Source of the DNA: Curvularia sp. ZM96
Taxonomy: Eukaryota; Ascomycota; Dothideomycetes; Pleosporales; Pleosporaceae
Length of the DNA: 64,000 nucleotides
Direction of reading: 5' to 3'
Assembly: GCA_022457065.1 (NCBI GenBank)
Contig: JAJGBQ010000007.1
Location: forward strand, 992,001-1,056,000
Both the position numbers and the translations under genes were made by a program. Of this stretch, positions 52,408 to 64,000 are shown in pieces. The notes under the pieces are model-generated. The model saw only the letters and a list, made by a program, of their open reading frames with translations. It was not told where the DNA came from and ran no database searches. The first letter of the stretch is position 1; each line of letters begins with the position of its first letter.

Positions 52408-54530
52408 GAAGGCTAAATTTTTGCCTCTAGACCATGTCAACGATACCACAGCATTCTGCTGCAAGTAGAAGATCTCTCCTGTTATGGTTTGGCAACAAAA
52501 CGGTATAGATGTGGTCTTTATCTTCGTACCACACATGCTGTGTTTGTGTGCTTCCGCATAGTATCAAGCATTCCTGGTTAGAAAGGAAAGAGTGAAATAG
52601 ACATGCAACCAACGGAAATACAAAAAGTGTTGTCCCTTCAAGTTCGGTATCTTACTCCACACACAAGAGCGGTTTCGGATTTGTTGCGCCATTGAGCGAG
52701 AATAAAAATTATATGATGCATACAGACCACATTACAAGACAACAAAATCCCGGATCCGCATAACTTTTAGTAAAACGAAAATGATTAATATGTTAGATGT
52801 CATATTGTCCGCTCAAATAGTAGGACCCCCTAGTCTCTATTTTTCAAAGTCTCCCAGCTAGGTTAATGCTTCTGTAAAAGCTAAGTATAGTCTACATGGT
52901 TTGGGTTATGCATCCAGTCGCAGCCACCCCTGGATTTGTGGGTGGTCTCGAGGGAAAGTTACATATGTTCCAGAGGATATGGTCGTCGCCGTCGTTGTTG
53001 CTGCTATGGCCGGGCCTTCGGCAGAGATGCCCGATGATCCGGATTGATCGGGGTCAAAGCAAGTGAAAACCACCTAAGACCCCGATAGAACTTTGGATCC
53101 CGAAGAAACAGAAACAGACAGTCATAAGAGCTTGAGTTCTTTGTCACGTCAGGGCTAGACCTTGAATGATAACTCTGCACAAACATTGCTATAATAAGGA
53201 GATGGAATCCCAGCGCAGAGGATCCAAAGCAATGTAACCATAGCCTAGTAGTGCACCACTCGCCTTGGCAATGCAACAAGTTCGACTATTCGTATTCTCT
53301 GCAGTGCAACGCCGAACTAGCAACTGTACATGTACAAAACATGGGATGAACCTTGGATTCGCTGTGAAAGGCAGGAGAGTTGATCGAGCCACGAACTGCA
53401 CAGGGCCTAGGCAATGCAGTCGATAATCAGATAATATGTCGAGTGGATGTGTATGTCGAGTACGAATTCTGCCCCAACTCTAACATTACGTAGCGTAGTG
53501 ATCGTCGCTGCTGGCGCTATGCATAACAACCATAAACTTCCATCTAACGAGAAAGCACCTGAAGAAACTCGTATCCCACAAATGCCCATCCTGTAGATCA
53601 CTAACCTTGTGACACTATTGCCGCTCATGCTCCTTAAATTTTCGGCCTTTCTCACCGTATCTCTCACCGCATCCTTAAATCTATCATACCCCTTTGAAAT
53701 ACTATGTGACTTGACTGAGTGATTGTTTCCCTTATGGTCATGTTAAGGGTCAAACGACTGTAGAGTTTGGCCCTCTTCGACATTGTGTGCGAGCGATTTC
53801 GATGCGAACTTGCGTGGAGATTCAACATGTTCGAAACGCGTGAGATTTTACCTAGCTTTGCGCAAGAACATTAGAAAAAGAGCCCTCCAACAACGAAATT
53901 AAATTTAATTAGCATGTAGCCAAAAAGATAACTTCATGTCATACGACGCCCAGATACCCAACGTTCTGTTGTGCTATTCGCGCTGCAAATATACATGGAC
54001 TGGACAGCTGCTTTGGACATACGTCAAGCAACAGGAAGAATGCCCCGTTGCACGTGTGCCGAGGATACTATGCTGGGCTGCTCATACTACCTAAAACGGC
54101 TCGAGCGCAATGCGCAAGCTATGTCGACAAGGCATTGGTCGGAGCTAACACCCGATCATCGCCAGCGTTGCATCATAACTGGGGTACGACTCGTTCCATT
54201 GCTAATGCTGCTTCCCCACCCAGCACGGTGGCTAATACGCTTTTCCAAAAATAAGCTGGCAATGCTTCTAAAGCGGAAACATTCTATTGCGCTAAAAAAT
54301 ATTGAGACTCTAGGGTTGCCCCAGAGCCTCTGACAGTGGCAGCACACCCGGTCGATCAGTACAGAAAAGGTAGGCAACATCTTATACAGAGCAATTGGTC
54401 AAGGATAGACCCTCGTATTACGAACTAAAAGTGGCCGTTCTTTCATACACTAGTATTTCACACTCCATTATCACGAGAGAGCGTGCATCTCGGTGGTTTC
54501 CGGCAGTACACTACCTTGTGTATATAAACT
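52408..54530. other. Gene-poor AT-rich stretch
   Basis: No supported gene. A frame at 53995-54333 from an internal ATG has no domain. Composition is like 48.7-51.3 kb up to about 53.0 kb, then less AT-rich. Confidence 0.35.
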
Positions 54531-54537
54531 GCCATCT
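54531..54537 (+). promoter_or_regulatory. TATA box of AltA1-like gene
   Basis: TATATAA lies 131 bases before the ATG at 54662, followed by a long A/C-rich leader; this is the expected position for a strongly expressed fungal gene. Confidence 0.55.
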
Positions 54538-54594
54538 TCTCCCAAGAAACAAGGTAATCACCAAGAAACACCACTTTCTATCATCACCTCTCAG

Positions 54595-54632
54595 CCGACC
54601 AACCGACCAACCGACCAACCAACCAATCAACC
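54595..54632 (+). repeat. CCGACCAA repeats in the 5' leader
   Basis: Three perfect copies of the 8-bp unit CCGACCAA followed by degenerate CCAACCAATCAA copies, between the TATA box and the ATG of the AltA1-like gene. Probably an unstructured A/C-rich 5' leader expanded by slippage. Confidence 0.8.
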
Positions 54633-54661
54633 CAAACAACAACAACATCATCACCTTCAAG

Positions 54662-55092
54662 ATGCAGTTCTCCACCGTCCTCCTTGCTCTTGCCGCCAGC
54701 GCCTCCGCCACCGTCATTCCCCGCGACGGTCAAGGCCAGTGGTCTGTTTCCATGACCCTTGGTCCCGACCCACAGGCCGTCTACCTTCACGCCGAGTTCA
54801 CATCCGATGAGTACCCAGAGGACAAGAAGCTCAGGAGTACCTGTGCTGAGGCTCCCAACGCCACACTTCCTGTTGCCCACCGATGCGACCGCGCCGAGTT
54901 TGACTTCTCCTTCGACGGAAAGAGTATGTTAAGATTTTCATCCAGATTATTTCAGTACCTAAAAACTAACTTTCTGCAGCCATTAAGGTCCAGCAGAACC
55001 TCCCTAACGGAGTTACTGTCTTCGGAGAGGCACCCTTCGAGGGTGGCAACAGCTTCGAGGGTGTTATCCCCGTCAGCAGCGCTATTGCGTAA
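54662..55092 (+). CDS. Small secreted protein, AltA1-like
   Basis: Two exons, 54662-54923 and 54980-55092, with a 56-nt intron (GTATGT donor, ACTAAC branch, CTGCAG acceptor), giving 124 aa. Residues 1-16 are a signal peptide ending in ASASA; PRD at 20-22 may be a processing site. The mature part has only two cysteines (61 and 75), an N-glycosylation site at Asn66, and alternating hydrophobic residues that predict beta strands. The cysteine pair followed by FDFSFDGK, and the preceding WSVSMTLG strand, resemble the first disulfide region of the AltA1 beta-barrel family, major allergens and effector-like proteins of Pleosporales. The second disulfide of that family is missing and the protein is shorter, so it is at best a diverged member. 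The promoter looks strong (TATA box, long A/C-rich leader). Confidence 0.72.
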
Positions 55093-56292
55093 ATCAAGCA
55101 ACAAGGAAATCGTACTAGACTGATTCAAAAGCTCTACAGTCCACTCCAAACAGTAACAACCCAGTGGACTGTTTTGCAAACGACAAGTAATATATATACT
55201 ATATTGTAATGCTATTTATTAGTATACATCCAGGCTAAAGACCTGTTGCATACAAATCTCCAGCTTAGCTTCATGTTTCGTGTGATGTGGTTTTGTTAAG
55301 AGAACACACAAACCTGGGATGTACTGTCATCTCACTTTCACAATTGTCACGATGCATCGGTACAGAATCATGCTCCCCTCAACCCCGCATTGAATCCAGA
55401 GCTCATTATTCGTCAACATTTTACCACGGAAAGGCACCACCCCTGGGCTATGAGAAACTATCTCATCTATATACCGATAAGAGCTTGCTATCAACCCATG
55501 AATGTGTTCCATTTCTTATACCCAATGCAATGAACTTTGGTACAAACTACCTTATCATGAAAGATTAGGTGAATGGTATGCCGTCGACGATGATTACTAG
55601 ATCGACATCTAGTTAGTACGATTGCTGACGTCGATGGATTTCATTGGCTGCCTTACCAGAGATCTTGGCTTGGTGTAAGCGCACTCTGGCTAACCTGGAC
55701 TTATCATACATGCATGCACTAAATCGATCTGCCGCATGCGCCATACGAGTAGTATCGTAGTGCCGCTGACCTACACCAACGCCACCATGCCTATAACATA
55801 CTGGCGTACATCGATCTCAACTGTTGTTATCAAAATATATCCGAATAACCTGAGACTGAAATCTACTTACTCAAAGACTTCGATTATTTCAAAGTTGTAA
55901 TTCTGATGCAAAAGGTCACTTGATTTTACAATTCCATGACGCAAGCGGCGACGCACTTGATATCAGCCGCACGAAGGGTAATGAAGAAGCATCACGTCTC
56001 TTCACGTTGAGGGGCGTTATCGTGTTGATTTTAGACCTATGTACTCAAGTCAGATCAAATTCAAATTGAGGAGATTCATTCTTCTAAACCGAACGGCTGC
56101 AAAAGCACTTAGACTCCATGCCGCGATCGCTCAATCAGTGTTCGATGGTTCATTACATACTCGCGAAAGCTTCAGTGAGGAACTTCTCGCCTCTTATGTA
56201 GAGTCTGTTTTCTATCATGTGAAAACTTCATATCATACATGCAGGGAGCCACGCCATTCTGTCCCCGTCCAAACCTCCAGTTGCATCTCAAA
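55093..56292. other. Intergenic
   Basis: The 3' flank of the AltA1-like gene and the 3' flank of the minus-strand hypothetical gene (convergent). AT-rich; only short frames (for example 56039-56296) without features. Confidence 0.4.
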
Positions 56293-56886
56293 CTAGGCAG
56301 TAGCGGAAATTATTATTCCCCTCTTCGCTTGTCGCAGCAATCGCTTATACTCCTCAATCTGCGCAATACCAACTAAGACGAGGTCCTCCACCGTTTCGGG
56401 ATCCAGTTTTTCCCTCCACAAAGCAATCAGTCCGCCCACTTGCCCATCGTCAATCTCCACCGACATCACCAGGCTGGTTTCGTCCCGGAACTCCCACGAC
56501 ATATAGCCATATGCCCTCCCGCCGGTATGCTTCAGATGCAGAGTGCCAAGGCCACTTCCGGGATTAAAGGTACGCTCCGCTTTGAGTTCCATTCGGTGTT
56601 GACGCTTCTGGAATTCCACTGCGACATACGTCAAGTGGAAGTCGATAATAGCTATTGGTTCGTCTCCGTGAGCGTTAGACATGACATGGACCTTGCTTCC
56701 CCGACCGCCGAATCTAGCTTGACGTTGGATTTCATAACGCGGTGTCGTCTCGCCCTCCGCGGTCAAGGTGCGACGGTAGTCAGCCCCAGCAAGATAGTTT
56801 AACTTCAGAGCGGGCGTTTCCGAGGTGCGTCGCGGGTCTGGAGTAGCATCTGCGCGAGTGATGAATTTTTCGTACCAAGGGGCCAT
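56293..56886 (-). CDS. Conserved-looking hypothetical protein, possible tubby/LURP-like fold
   Basis: A single-exon protein of 197 aa starting at a true ATG in CAAGGGGCCATG context. It has no signal peptide or membrane helix. The sequence alternates beta-type segments (YEIQRQARF, SKVHVMSNAHGDEPIAIIDFH, TLHLKHTGGRAYGYMSWEF, SLVMSVEIDDGQVGGLIALW) and ends in a helix (EDLVLVGIAQIEEYKRLLRQAKR). A barrel of strands enclosing a C-terminal helix, with a GDEPIAIIDFH-like turn, recalls tubby/LURP-one proteins of fungi, but there is no diagnostic motif. Codon-level quality and a clear start make the gene credible; function unknown. Confidence 0.7.
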   Translation of the reverse strand: MAPWYEKFITRADATPDPRRTSETPALKLNYLAGADYRRTLTAEGETTPRYEIQRQARFGGRGSKVHVMSNAHGDEPIAIIDFHLTYVAVEFQKRQHRMELKAERTFNPGSGLGTLHLKHTGGRAYGYMSWEFRDETSLVMSVEIDDGQVGGLIALWREKLDPETVEDLVLVGIAQIEEYKRLLRQAKRGIIISATA

Positions 56887-58708
56887 GTCGAATTTGGAAT
56901 ACTAGTTCGTATTTGTAAAGATTTGTGGTTATGGAAAGCAGTCAATTGAGTATCGTCTGTGTAGGTTGAAGGCGATTGTGAAGGAATCGTGACTTCAGCT
57001 TGTACCTTTTATACCATTCAGCTGAGCAGCTTGTCTAATGATGAGCCTCTCACCAGGGGCCCACCGAGAATACCGTTGCGAGATTATGGGGCTGAAAGTC
57101 CCCTACCCGCTCGAGCTTGTGGCGCATTCTAAGTAAGGAGAGCCGTGTAATCGGGCCGTTCCTATACTCTCCCTTTGCTTTCCCGCCATTCATTCGCCGA
57201 CAGCACGATGGAGCGCCTGAATTGAGGCTGTGCATGCAGCAGTGACAGCTCAATTGGACTTCGTTTTTGCCGTTTTCTCAAAAGGCCGCTAGAGTTCGTC
57301 TGCAAGAGCGTTTCACAACGGCTGCGCACCAGTAAGGACTGAGCTGACAGTGTGTGCGCATGCACGATTCAGCTGAATTTTCTGAGATACTAGATGGCCT
57401 GACCAAGGTTGCGCAAGACTTCTATTCCCTTGGGTACTCACGTGTACTGTGAAAGCTGGGCTTCCTACTGAAGCACTACCACTAGAATTAGATTCCGCGG
57501 ATCGATTGATTAGGATGGGACAGACTTATCATAGCAACCCACAACTGAACAAAGCGGATAGCTAGTCTGAATGAGTAGAGGCAGTTTATCTCGCCAATCA
57601 GCCGCGTTCTCGAAAATACGGTGCTGTTTGGCGATAAACTGTCCCCTTTGCGAGCAATACCTCGAGTACATTGTCTAATATCACGAGCAAAGTAAACGAA
57701 ATTTGGGGTCGCTCTCTGTATTTCCAACCACCACACTCTTTAGACATGGAGATGAGCGCTGGAAGGCTTTTGGCCGACTGCTTTGAGAGACTGAACGTGC
57801 GTAGCCCTCTGTTGGACTTGCTATCGGAAAAAGTGCCTTCTTGAACTCTCAGAAGCGTGATGCGCAATACTTACTAAAGTCTTTGACACGAGATTGCACT
57901 TGGGACTAACAATATAAATCGCAAGTCTATGATATGGTCAAGCGATACATCGGATACAGCGCGGTCGGGTACGATACACAGCCCGTTATTAGGTTGCTGA
58001 AGCCACAAATGAGATGAGGCTTTCTCTTCAAACGGTGTAAGAGTAGATATAGCAATACCTTACGTCTTCTCCACACTATCGCCAGCGGATTCAGAGTGGT
58101 TCCAGATACTAGGTAAAAACGCTGGTTTGCCGCAAGATGCTCGATGAATGGCGTGAGGATCAGGTTCCTGACCCAGGTGTACGGAGAGATGCAGCAGGCC
58201 CCACATGACAGGCAAACGTCCAGACCAGACTCCACAATTCCCTGCCAATACAAAGGATTTGTGGCTTGTGCGTTCCCAAGTGCTGATCACTAGGGGGTCT
58301 GAGCGATGCACCCGACTCAGCTCAAGGGTCACCCAAGCGTGGAGCCAACGATCCCCCGGTCCATTTTTGCTGCGACTGTTCGCAAAGCGTGCGACCGAGG
58401 GGTTCAAAACAGGCAGGTAATTCGGGAAGTACTACAGTATCCTTGAGGCTAGACGGAGTAAGCTTGTCCGCACTGAGTCAGTTTAAAGTATCATTCTGAA
58501 GCAAGACCTTCAGGGAACATGAACTCATAGTCCCTGGAATATTCTTGCCAATAACGTTGTAAAACCAAGCACTCGCAATATGGTCTCGCCCTCTGCTGTT
58601 ATACATAACTGTATTCTTCTTGCATACGGATCCACTTCTTCTACATAAACCATTACGTGACAACAATAAAATCCGAATGGATCTTGTGGAATTTCATTAC
58701 TTCTACTC
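56887..58708. other. Intergenic
   Basis: The promoter of the hypothetical gene and the 3' flank of the exchanger gene; 1.8 kb with overlapping short frames on both strands and no recognised feature. Confidence 0.4.
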
Positions 58709-61700
58709 CTAACTGACATTACTACTATAGCCCAGTACCTCCACAAGCACATTCACAGCTGTGCTAAAGAACCATAGTGTGACCAGTCCCCAGCCAATCA
58801 CTCTGTCCATTTTCCACTTGCGTAAGGGTACAGCAATGAGGAGGCCTGACAAGGTGAGAAGCAAAGTTGCCCCAGAAATAACTAGTGTGGTACTGACAGC
58901 AATGTGGTAAGGCTTGAAATGGATCGACTGATCTGGGTGTTTGTCGTGTTGGTGCTCTCCCTTGGAAATCACCATGTAGCATCCGCTCAGGCCCACGCCC
59001 AGCAGAATGTTAAGCATTGGACCGCCGAAGCAAGCTGAAAGTGCCATGATAGGAAAGCCAAGGCGTGCGACAGTGATGTCGGCAACAAGGTCGCCAAGAG
59101 AATTTCCAACAGCGAAGATGGTAAGACCCAGGATTGCGTCAGACATGTTAAGAATGACGCCCAGTGTGCGCAATACGCCCACAACTTCGTTGGCAATAGT
59201 GCTGATCCATGCGATCGCGACAACAAACCCAAGAAAACAAAGTGCTGAACGCCAGCGGGGTGGCCGGGTCGGTGAAGTGGTAAGCAGAATCAATGCCAAA
59301 ACGCAAAGCGAACCCACGAGGGAGTAGAGTGTATGACGCAAGAGCATATGAGGATTGTCAGGTTCGACATTTGCCCAAACGACAAGGACAATGAAGAATG
59401 GCGCCGTAAAGATTTGCAAGATCACCAACCACCGATTCCAATTCTTTGGTTCAGATAATGCAGGGATTTCAGGAATCTGCTCAGGTGATTGCGCGAGCGC
59501 TCCGGTACCCGTGACGCATACTTGAGGTGGCTGGCTGTTGGTTGGGGTGAAAGAATTGTGATTGGCCTGTGGAAGGGCCAGATTGGAGGGCCTGTTGTCC
59601 TTGGAGTAGCTGACGTTGTCGAGTCTGTTTGGAGGGATAGTGACAGAGGCGCTACGTGAGTGTGAGTCCATGCTTCCAATGTGTGTTGATGGCGATGTCG
59701 GTAAACCAAAGTCAAATGACGGCTCCGGGTGATCTGCCGCTTTCTCGTCCTGTTGGGGCTCAACTACGGGTAGCGTGATTGTAAGCAGGAACACTGGTAT
59801 GCTGGCAACCAATCCCAAGACCTTATCAAAGAAGCTCTTGCTCCTCCAATTAGTCAGTGTTGGGAAAAGGGTTGTAACCAGGACATAGGGGGCGGGGAGA
59901 ATATTAGATGGCCACCATCTAGGTGTCCTGGCTTGATCCAAAAGGCCAAATGGGTCCTTAGGGAAGTATCCAGACTCTGGAGATGCACTGGGAGAAGGTG
60001 GACGGAGACTCGCGGGCCGAGACGCTGATTGCGCTGACCAAGGGTAATCAGTGTAGGCTGGGAAAGGTATTGGTGGCGAATTGACGTCTGGTACTACCAG
60101 CCTCAAGCTTGGAGGCTGCTGGCGGTCGCCAGGTTCAATTACAGGAGAAGAGAAAGGGCTCGGAGATGATGTTCCCTGGCGGGCAGGTGTCCTATCGCTA
60201 CTGGGTGGCGCAAGCCTGTTGGACGAAGATGCCCTTGTCCGTGATGGGGTCGAATTGGGACCGCGTGAAGACGGAGAGTTTGGTGGGGAAAGCGAGATAG
60301 TCGGCGAAGGAGGGGCGTTGAGCAGTCCTGCACGGTCGTTGGGGGTTGCCGATGCAAGTGTTATATCAGGCACACCCTGTGCCTGAAGAGTGGTGGATTG
60401 CAATAGGATGTTGTCGATATCGTTGGTCGAGACAGCGCGAGCTCGATTACTCAGACCATTGTTAATGTCAAGGCCTGGTCGACTCGCTTGTCCCAAGGCG
60501 TCAGAGTCACTCCAACTCATGTCGAAAGCAGGCTGAATGGCAGTGTTTTGTGCTTGGGAAATGTAACTCTGCTGCTGGGCGGTGGTATAGGTCGGATCAT
60601 CGGAGTATCGGCGAAGATTGATAGGCATGGATTGGATATTTCGCGACTTTTGCAGCGAGGACAGCACAGCCCTGAATTCGAGGGCTCCTACCAAGCTGGG
60701 GCGAATGGGTGTGTGCGTGTTGCGCCGCGACATGTTCGGTCGATTGAGCCGCATATTGTTGGTCAGCTCGCCCATCCAACGTTCGCGTTCTTCTTCGTTG
60801 TCGTCGTCTTCTATCAGATTTTCGTCACGGCCAGCATTTTCGAGCATGGAAAAGTCCTCAATGGACATGCCATGACTGGGAGTTCTGCTATGACCAGAGG
60901 TTTCGTCGTCGTGGTACTCTGGAATTTCCTCCTCTTCACCACCCGGTATGACGTATTGGTTCCTCATCGCAGCTGCCTTCGTCCTTCGTGCCTTCCTCAG
61001 GTTGAGCCACCAGTGCCAACCCACGACGAAGGCAACATAGAATAAGTAAAATGCCACCATGCTTACGGCCTCCCAGAGATGTAGTTTGCCATCGATGATA
61101 AAGCCCATGCTGAAGGCTGCGGCGACAAGGAAGAAGCCAACATCACGGACAAAGCTCTTGCGTGCGACTTGAAACGGGCGAATGAGGGCCATGGAACCCG
61201 ATACGACAGCAGTGATGAAGCATGCGGCGCCGATGAGCTCGCCAACAGCCAAGCTCGCTGCATGAGTGCGGAAGGCAGCAAAGGTGGAGAACACGTCTGG
61301 ACTACCATTGCCAAAGGCGAGCAGGGTCACTCCGGCGAGACTCTCGCTCATACCCAACATGCGTGCAATAGTATTAAGGTTGACGCAGAAGAAGTCGCTC
61401 GCAGCAATACCGATGGTGCTGAAGAGGAGAGCAAGCCAGAGCGTCATAATAACGAAGGCGACCGGTTTCGCGTGCGGCAGGCGACAGTAGTAGAAGGTCA
61501 GATATGATATGACGCCTGCTTCTTCGTCTGGGCAGTTTGCGCGCACAAAGGCGCATTGATCTTTGGCATGGTGGACGAGGCGGCACTGCGCATAGTTAGT
61601 AGGTATCTCACATGCGGGCGGAAGAGGGAGTCCATGCGTACTTCTTCATCCAGAACTGTTAATTCTCGCTTTTGTAACAGAGCAGACGACGTCGCGTCTG

Positions 61701-61833
61701 GACCAGCCTGTGTCTTTGCCCATGCCAATAACGAGATGAGGGTAAGGGCGAGGATGGTAAGGGCGAAGGGGCGTGCCGAGTAGCGCGGGCGCCGCCATCG
61801 TTGGACGGTCTTGAGAATGACGTCGCGGTCCAT
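58709..61833 (-). CDS. Sodium/calcium exchanger family cation antiporter
   Basis: Two exons, 61833-61642 and 61585-58709, with a 56-nt intron, giving 1022 aa. The first exon has an N-terminal hydrophobic segment (FALTILALTLISLLAWA), a signal or signal anchor. The two Na_Ca_ex halves follow, each with an alpha repeat: GNGSPDVFSTFAA at about 156-168 and AVGNSLGDLVADITVA at about 889-904. Asp and Asn residues in these repeats coordinate the cation. Between them lies a cytosolic loop of roughly 450 residues, rich in Ser/Pro/Asn with acidic stretches, typical for regulation by phosphorylation. The GNGSPD form is that of the NCKX6/NCLX branch and fungal homologues such as yeast YDL206W, generally located on endomembranes. 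Transport of Ca2+ against Na+, K+ or H+ is expected; the counter-ion is undetermined. Confidence 0.92.
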
Positions 61834-62489
61834 TGTCACGACATGTTCTTTACGCGGTCGCAAAGGATTTTGGGCAGCGCATAGGACTCTGGCGAGAAGT
61901 AATGGATAAGGCGGCGAATTTGAGTGCCTGAGAGCGTAATTTGCGCCAGCGTCACAGGAGAACGGAATACGGAGCGCGAGCTGTTTGAGCAGAGGCGCTG
62001 CTTTCGTCTAGGGTATGATAGGTTCACTAGTTGGCGGGCGATCGGTGGGCGAGCGGTGAGCGGAAGGCGTTGCGCGATAAGGATAATAGAGCGGTGGTGG
62101 TGGAGAAGACAGGGCGACCAGAGGCGAGAGTGATGACGAGAGTCAACAGCAACTAAGAGCCCAAGAGAGGCCTTGAAATGAGCGTCGTCACTGCGCCAGT
62201 TGTCGCAGCGAAATGTGGCTGATGAGTGGCGGTGCAGAATATTAGGCCAGTGGGGCGAAAGAGAAAGAAGCCTCCCCCACACGTCGCGTGGCGTGTCTTG
62301 GCGTCTCTGCCCTGCGTGTTGACAAACAAGACGACCGATCGAGACAACCAAGCCCCTCTTACGGCAACGAGACGACAGCGACCACGACGACGTTATTGTT
62401 GGCGCACTGAATGAGATTGACCACTTGCCTTGGTCCACGCCCACTGTAAAGGCCCAGCAGCCGCCCTTGCTGCATCGCATACCTCTACC
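61834..62489. promoter_or_regulatory. Divergent exchanger / BRN1 promoter region
   Basis: 656 bp between the two start codons. A minus-strand frame covers most of it but has random composition. No MCB box (ACGCGT), which might be expected upstream of a cell-cycle gene, was noticed on the strand read. Confidence 0.4.
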
Positions 62490-64000
62490 ATGCCGCGCAC
62501 AACCAAGTACGCAACGGCTGCTACGCCGCAAAAAAAGACACCCATCAAGTAGGCCCAGCCTGTCCTCGTACACTACACGGATGGATCTGGCTAACTCGCA
62601 TAGAGTACCCCTCAACGACGATCGCCAGGAAAAGGCTAATCGCCGCCATGCCCAACAAGAAGCCCAGCGCAACTCCATGCGAGCATCGACGGCCACTCCC
62701 GCTAGAAAGCGCATGTCGCTCGCGGCCGGTTATGACAACCCTCATACCCCGTCGCAGGAAGACGATATGCCTGATATCACTGGAACTGCCGTGACACCAG
62801 GCAAGCGTGTCATGCCGTTGTTGGCCAACTTCGAGGAGTGGATGAAGATGGCTACGGACAATGTATGCACAAGATGGCATATGTCACTCAAATGCTAACC
62901 CTCTGAAACAGAAAATCAATGCCAACAACTCATGGAACTTTGCGCTCATTGATTACTTCCATGAAATGTCGCTGCTCAAAGAGGGTGACGGCGTCAATTT
63001 CCAGAAAGCGAGTTGCACACTAGACGGCTGCGTCAAAATCTACACCAGCAGAGTCGATAGCGTTGCCACCGATACTGGCAAACTATTGAGTGGACTTGCC
63101 GAAAATGCAGGCAGAAAACGCCGCGGTGATGCCGAAGATGGTGAAGGTGATGATGACGATGAGGACGGCGAGGACGGCGAGGACGGTCAGAAGAAGCGCA
63201 AAAAGAGAGCTGCACGCTCTGCCGAAGCCACACTTGCATCCTCCTTTGCTCAGCTTCAGAACAAGAAGATGGAACTCGAGTTCTCCGTAGATCCGCTTTT
63301 CAAGAAGGCATCCGCAGATTTCGACGAAGGAGGTGCAAAAGGTCTGCTTCTCAATCACCTGGCCATTGACGGAAAAGGCAGAATTGTGTTCGATAGCAGC
63401 GACGACGCAGGCGACGCCACCGCCGAAGATACTCGCCCCAATTTAGGTCTTGAGGAATCACGCCAGCAGTCTCTGGAGCCACAAGAAGCTCAGCTATCCG
63501 ACGACATTGACATTGATATATCAGGATTGGCTGCAAAGTATTTCCCTAACCTGTCTCGACTGGATCAACAAGATGTCTGTCCCTCCATGAAAACTTTTGA
63601 TCTTGGGGATGTCAACGGTTCAATGGATCTTCCTTTTCTCAAGGCCCCCGATGACTGGCGGGACGACGTCAAAGATAAAGAGGAGGATGAAGATGGAGCA
63701 GGCAACCGATCGGGACTCTTTCTCGACGACGAAAACCCTATGGGTTTCGATGATGACGACATGAACATGGGTGGCTTCGACCTACCTCCGGAAACTGGCT
63801 TTGGTGAGGGTGGAGAGGTTTGGGCTCGTGAAGCTATTCGAGATCCACAGGCTCGTGTCCACACTATCGGCATCGAAGACAACGAGGAAGATGTTAAGGG
63901 TGCCGAAGGAGCGGCCGGCGCTGACACTCAGTACGGTGTGTCCATGGTGCATGGTCGGGACCAAGAACAAGAAAATATATTGAGCTACTTCGACCAAGCC
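62490..64000 (+). CDS. BRN1: Condensin complex subunit 2 (Brn1 / CAP-H / Barren), 3' end outside window
   Basis: Three exons seen: 62490-62548, 62604-62862 and 62912 onward, still open at 64000; introns 55 and 49 nt; 469 residues visible of an expected 750-900. The first exon encodes MPRTTKYATAATPQKKTPIK; splicing gives VPLNDDRQEKANRRHAQQEA, the conserved start of the kleisin N-terminal region. NNSWNFALIDYFHEMSLLKE and FQKASCTLDGCVKIYTSRVD form the helical segment that contacts the Smc2 neck. The middle is acidic (DDDDEDGEDGEDGQKKRKK, then a nuclear-localisation-like basic run). DIDIDISGLAAKYFPNLSRLDQQDVCPSM follows. Brn1 bridges Smc2 and Smc4 and recruits the HEAT subunits for mitotic chromosome condensation. 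Confidence 0.94.

Noticed and set aside
53995..54333. Basic, partly hydrophobic plus-strand frame before the AltA1-like gene
   Set aside because: Composition varies randomly, with no domain; probably chance in a gene-poor region.
61836..62714. 292-codon minus-strand open frame upstream of the exchanger
   Set aside because: Overlaps the first exons of BRN1 in antisense and the shared promoter; Arg/Ser-rich random composition.

Overview
This window is nuclear DNA of a filamentous ascomycete, most likely a Dothideomycete of the Pleosporales type. Genes carry short (46-114 nt) GT-AG introns with CTAAC/CTAAT branch points, spacing is moderate, and the gene content is fungal: a SAT4/PTH11-type rhodopsin-domain protein, HET and NACHT proteins, a class II-like haem peroxidase, a Zn2Cys6 regulator and AltA1-like and cysteine-rich small secreted proteins. 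No rRNA, convincing tRNA, CRISPR array or intact transposon was seen. All intron/exon structures were read by eye from splice consensus, frame continuity and protein-family continuity.

Layout. 0-5.3 kb: a small single-pass membrane protein, a short SET-domain protein and, after a 2.6-kb gene-free stretch, a two-exon small cysteine-rich secreted protein. 5.4-10.3 kb: a GIT1-like MFS transporter and a rhodopsin-domain 7-TM protein, both on the minus strand. 10.3-14.8 kb is nearly empty. 14.8-23.3 kb is a housekeeping block: PEX11, cap methyltransferase ABD1 divergent from proteasome lid subunit RPN7, alanine aminotransferase, and a short, possibly truncated F-box protein.

23.5-36.2 kb is the most interesting part. 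Two large NLR-type genes stand head to head across 1.37 kb. The minus-strand gene encodes HET-NACHT-ankyrin plus a long tail with two C-terminal membrane segments (1646 aa). The plus-strand gene encodes an NWD-type N-terminal domain, NACHT, a TPR-like region, an acidic minisatellite and a C-terminal zinc-binding module (1526 aa). A Fic-domain AMP-transferase lies convergent to the second NLR. The arrangement resembles paired sensor/executor immune receptors; that functional reading is inference.

36.5-44 kb: an unrecognised protein with a C-terminal heptad repeat, a five-finger CCCH protein with an internal 49-residue tandem duplication, and a divergent Zn2Cys6 transcription factor. 44.6-48.1 kb: a carnosine N-methyltransferase-like protein with an unexpected signal-peptide-like N-terminus, and a secreted haem peroxidase. 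48.1-54.6 kb is AT-rich and gene-poor, with what looks like a decayed secreted-protein gene. 54.7-56.9 kb: an AltA1-like secreted protein and a conserved-looking hypothetical protein. 58.7-64 kb: a Na/Ca-exchanger family transporter divergent from condensin subunit BRN1/CAP-H, which runs off the window end.

The housekeeping genes are scattered and do not form a pathway. The accessory genes (two NLRs, Fic, F-box, secreted proteins, peroxidase) alternate with gene-poor stretches, as in accessory compartments of plant-associated fungi.
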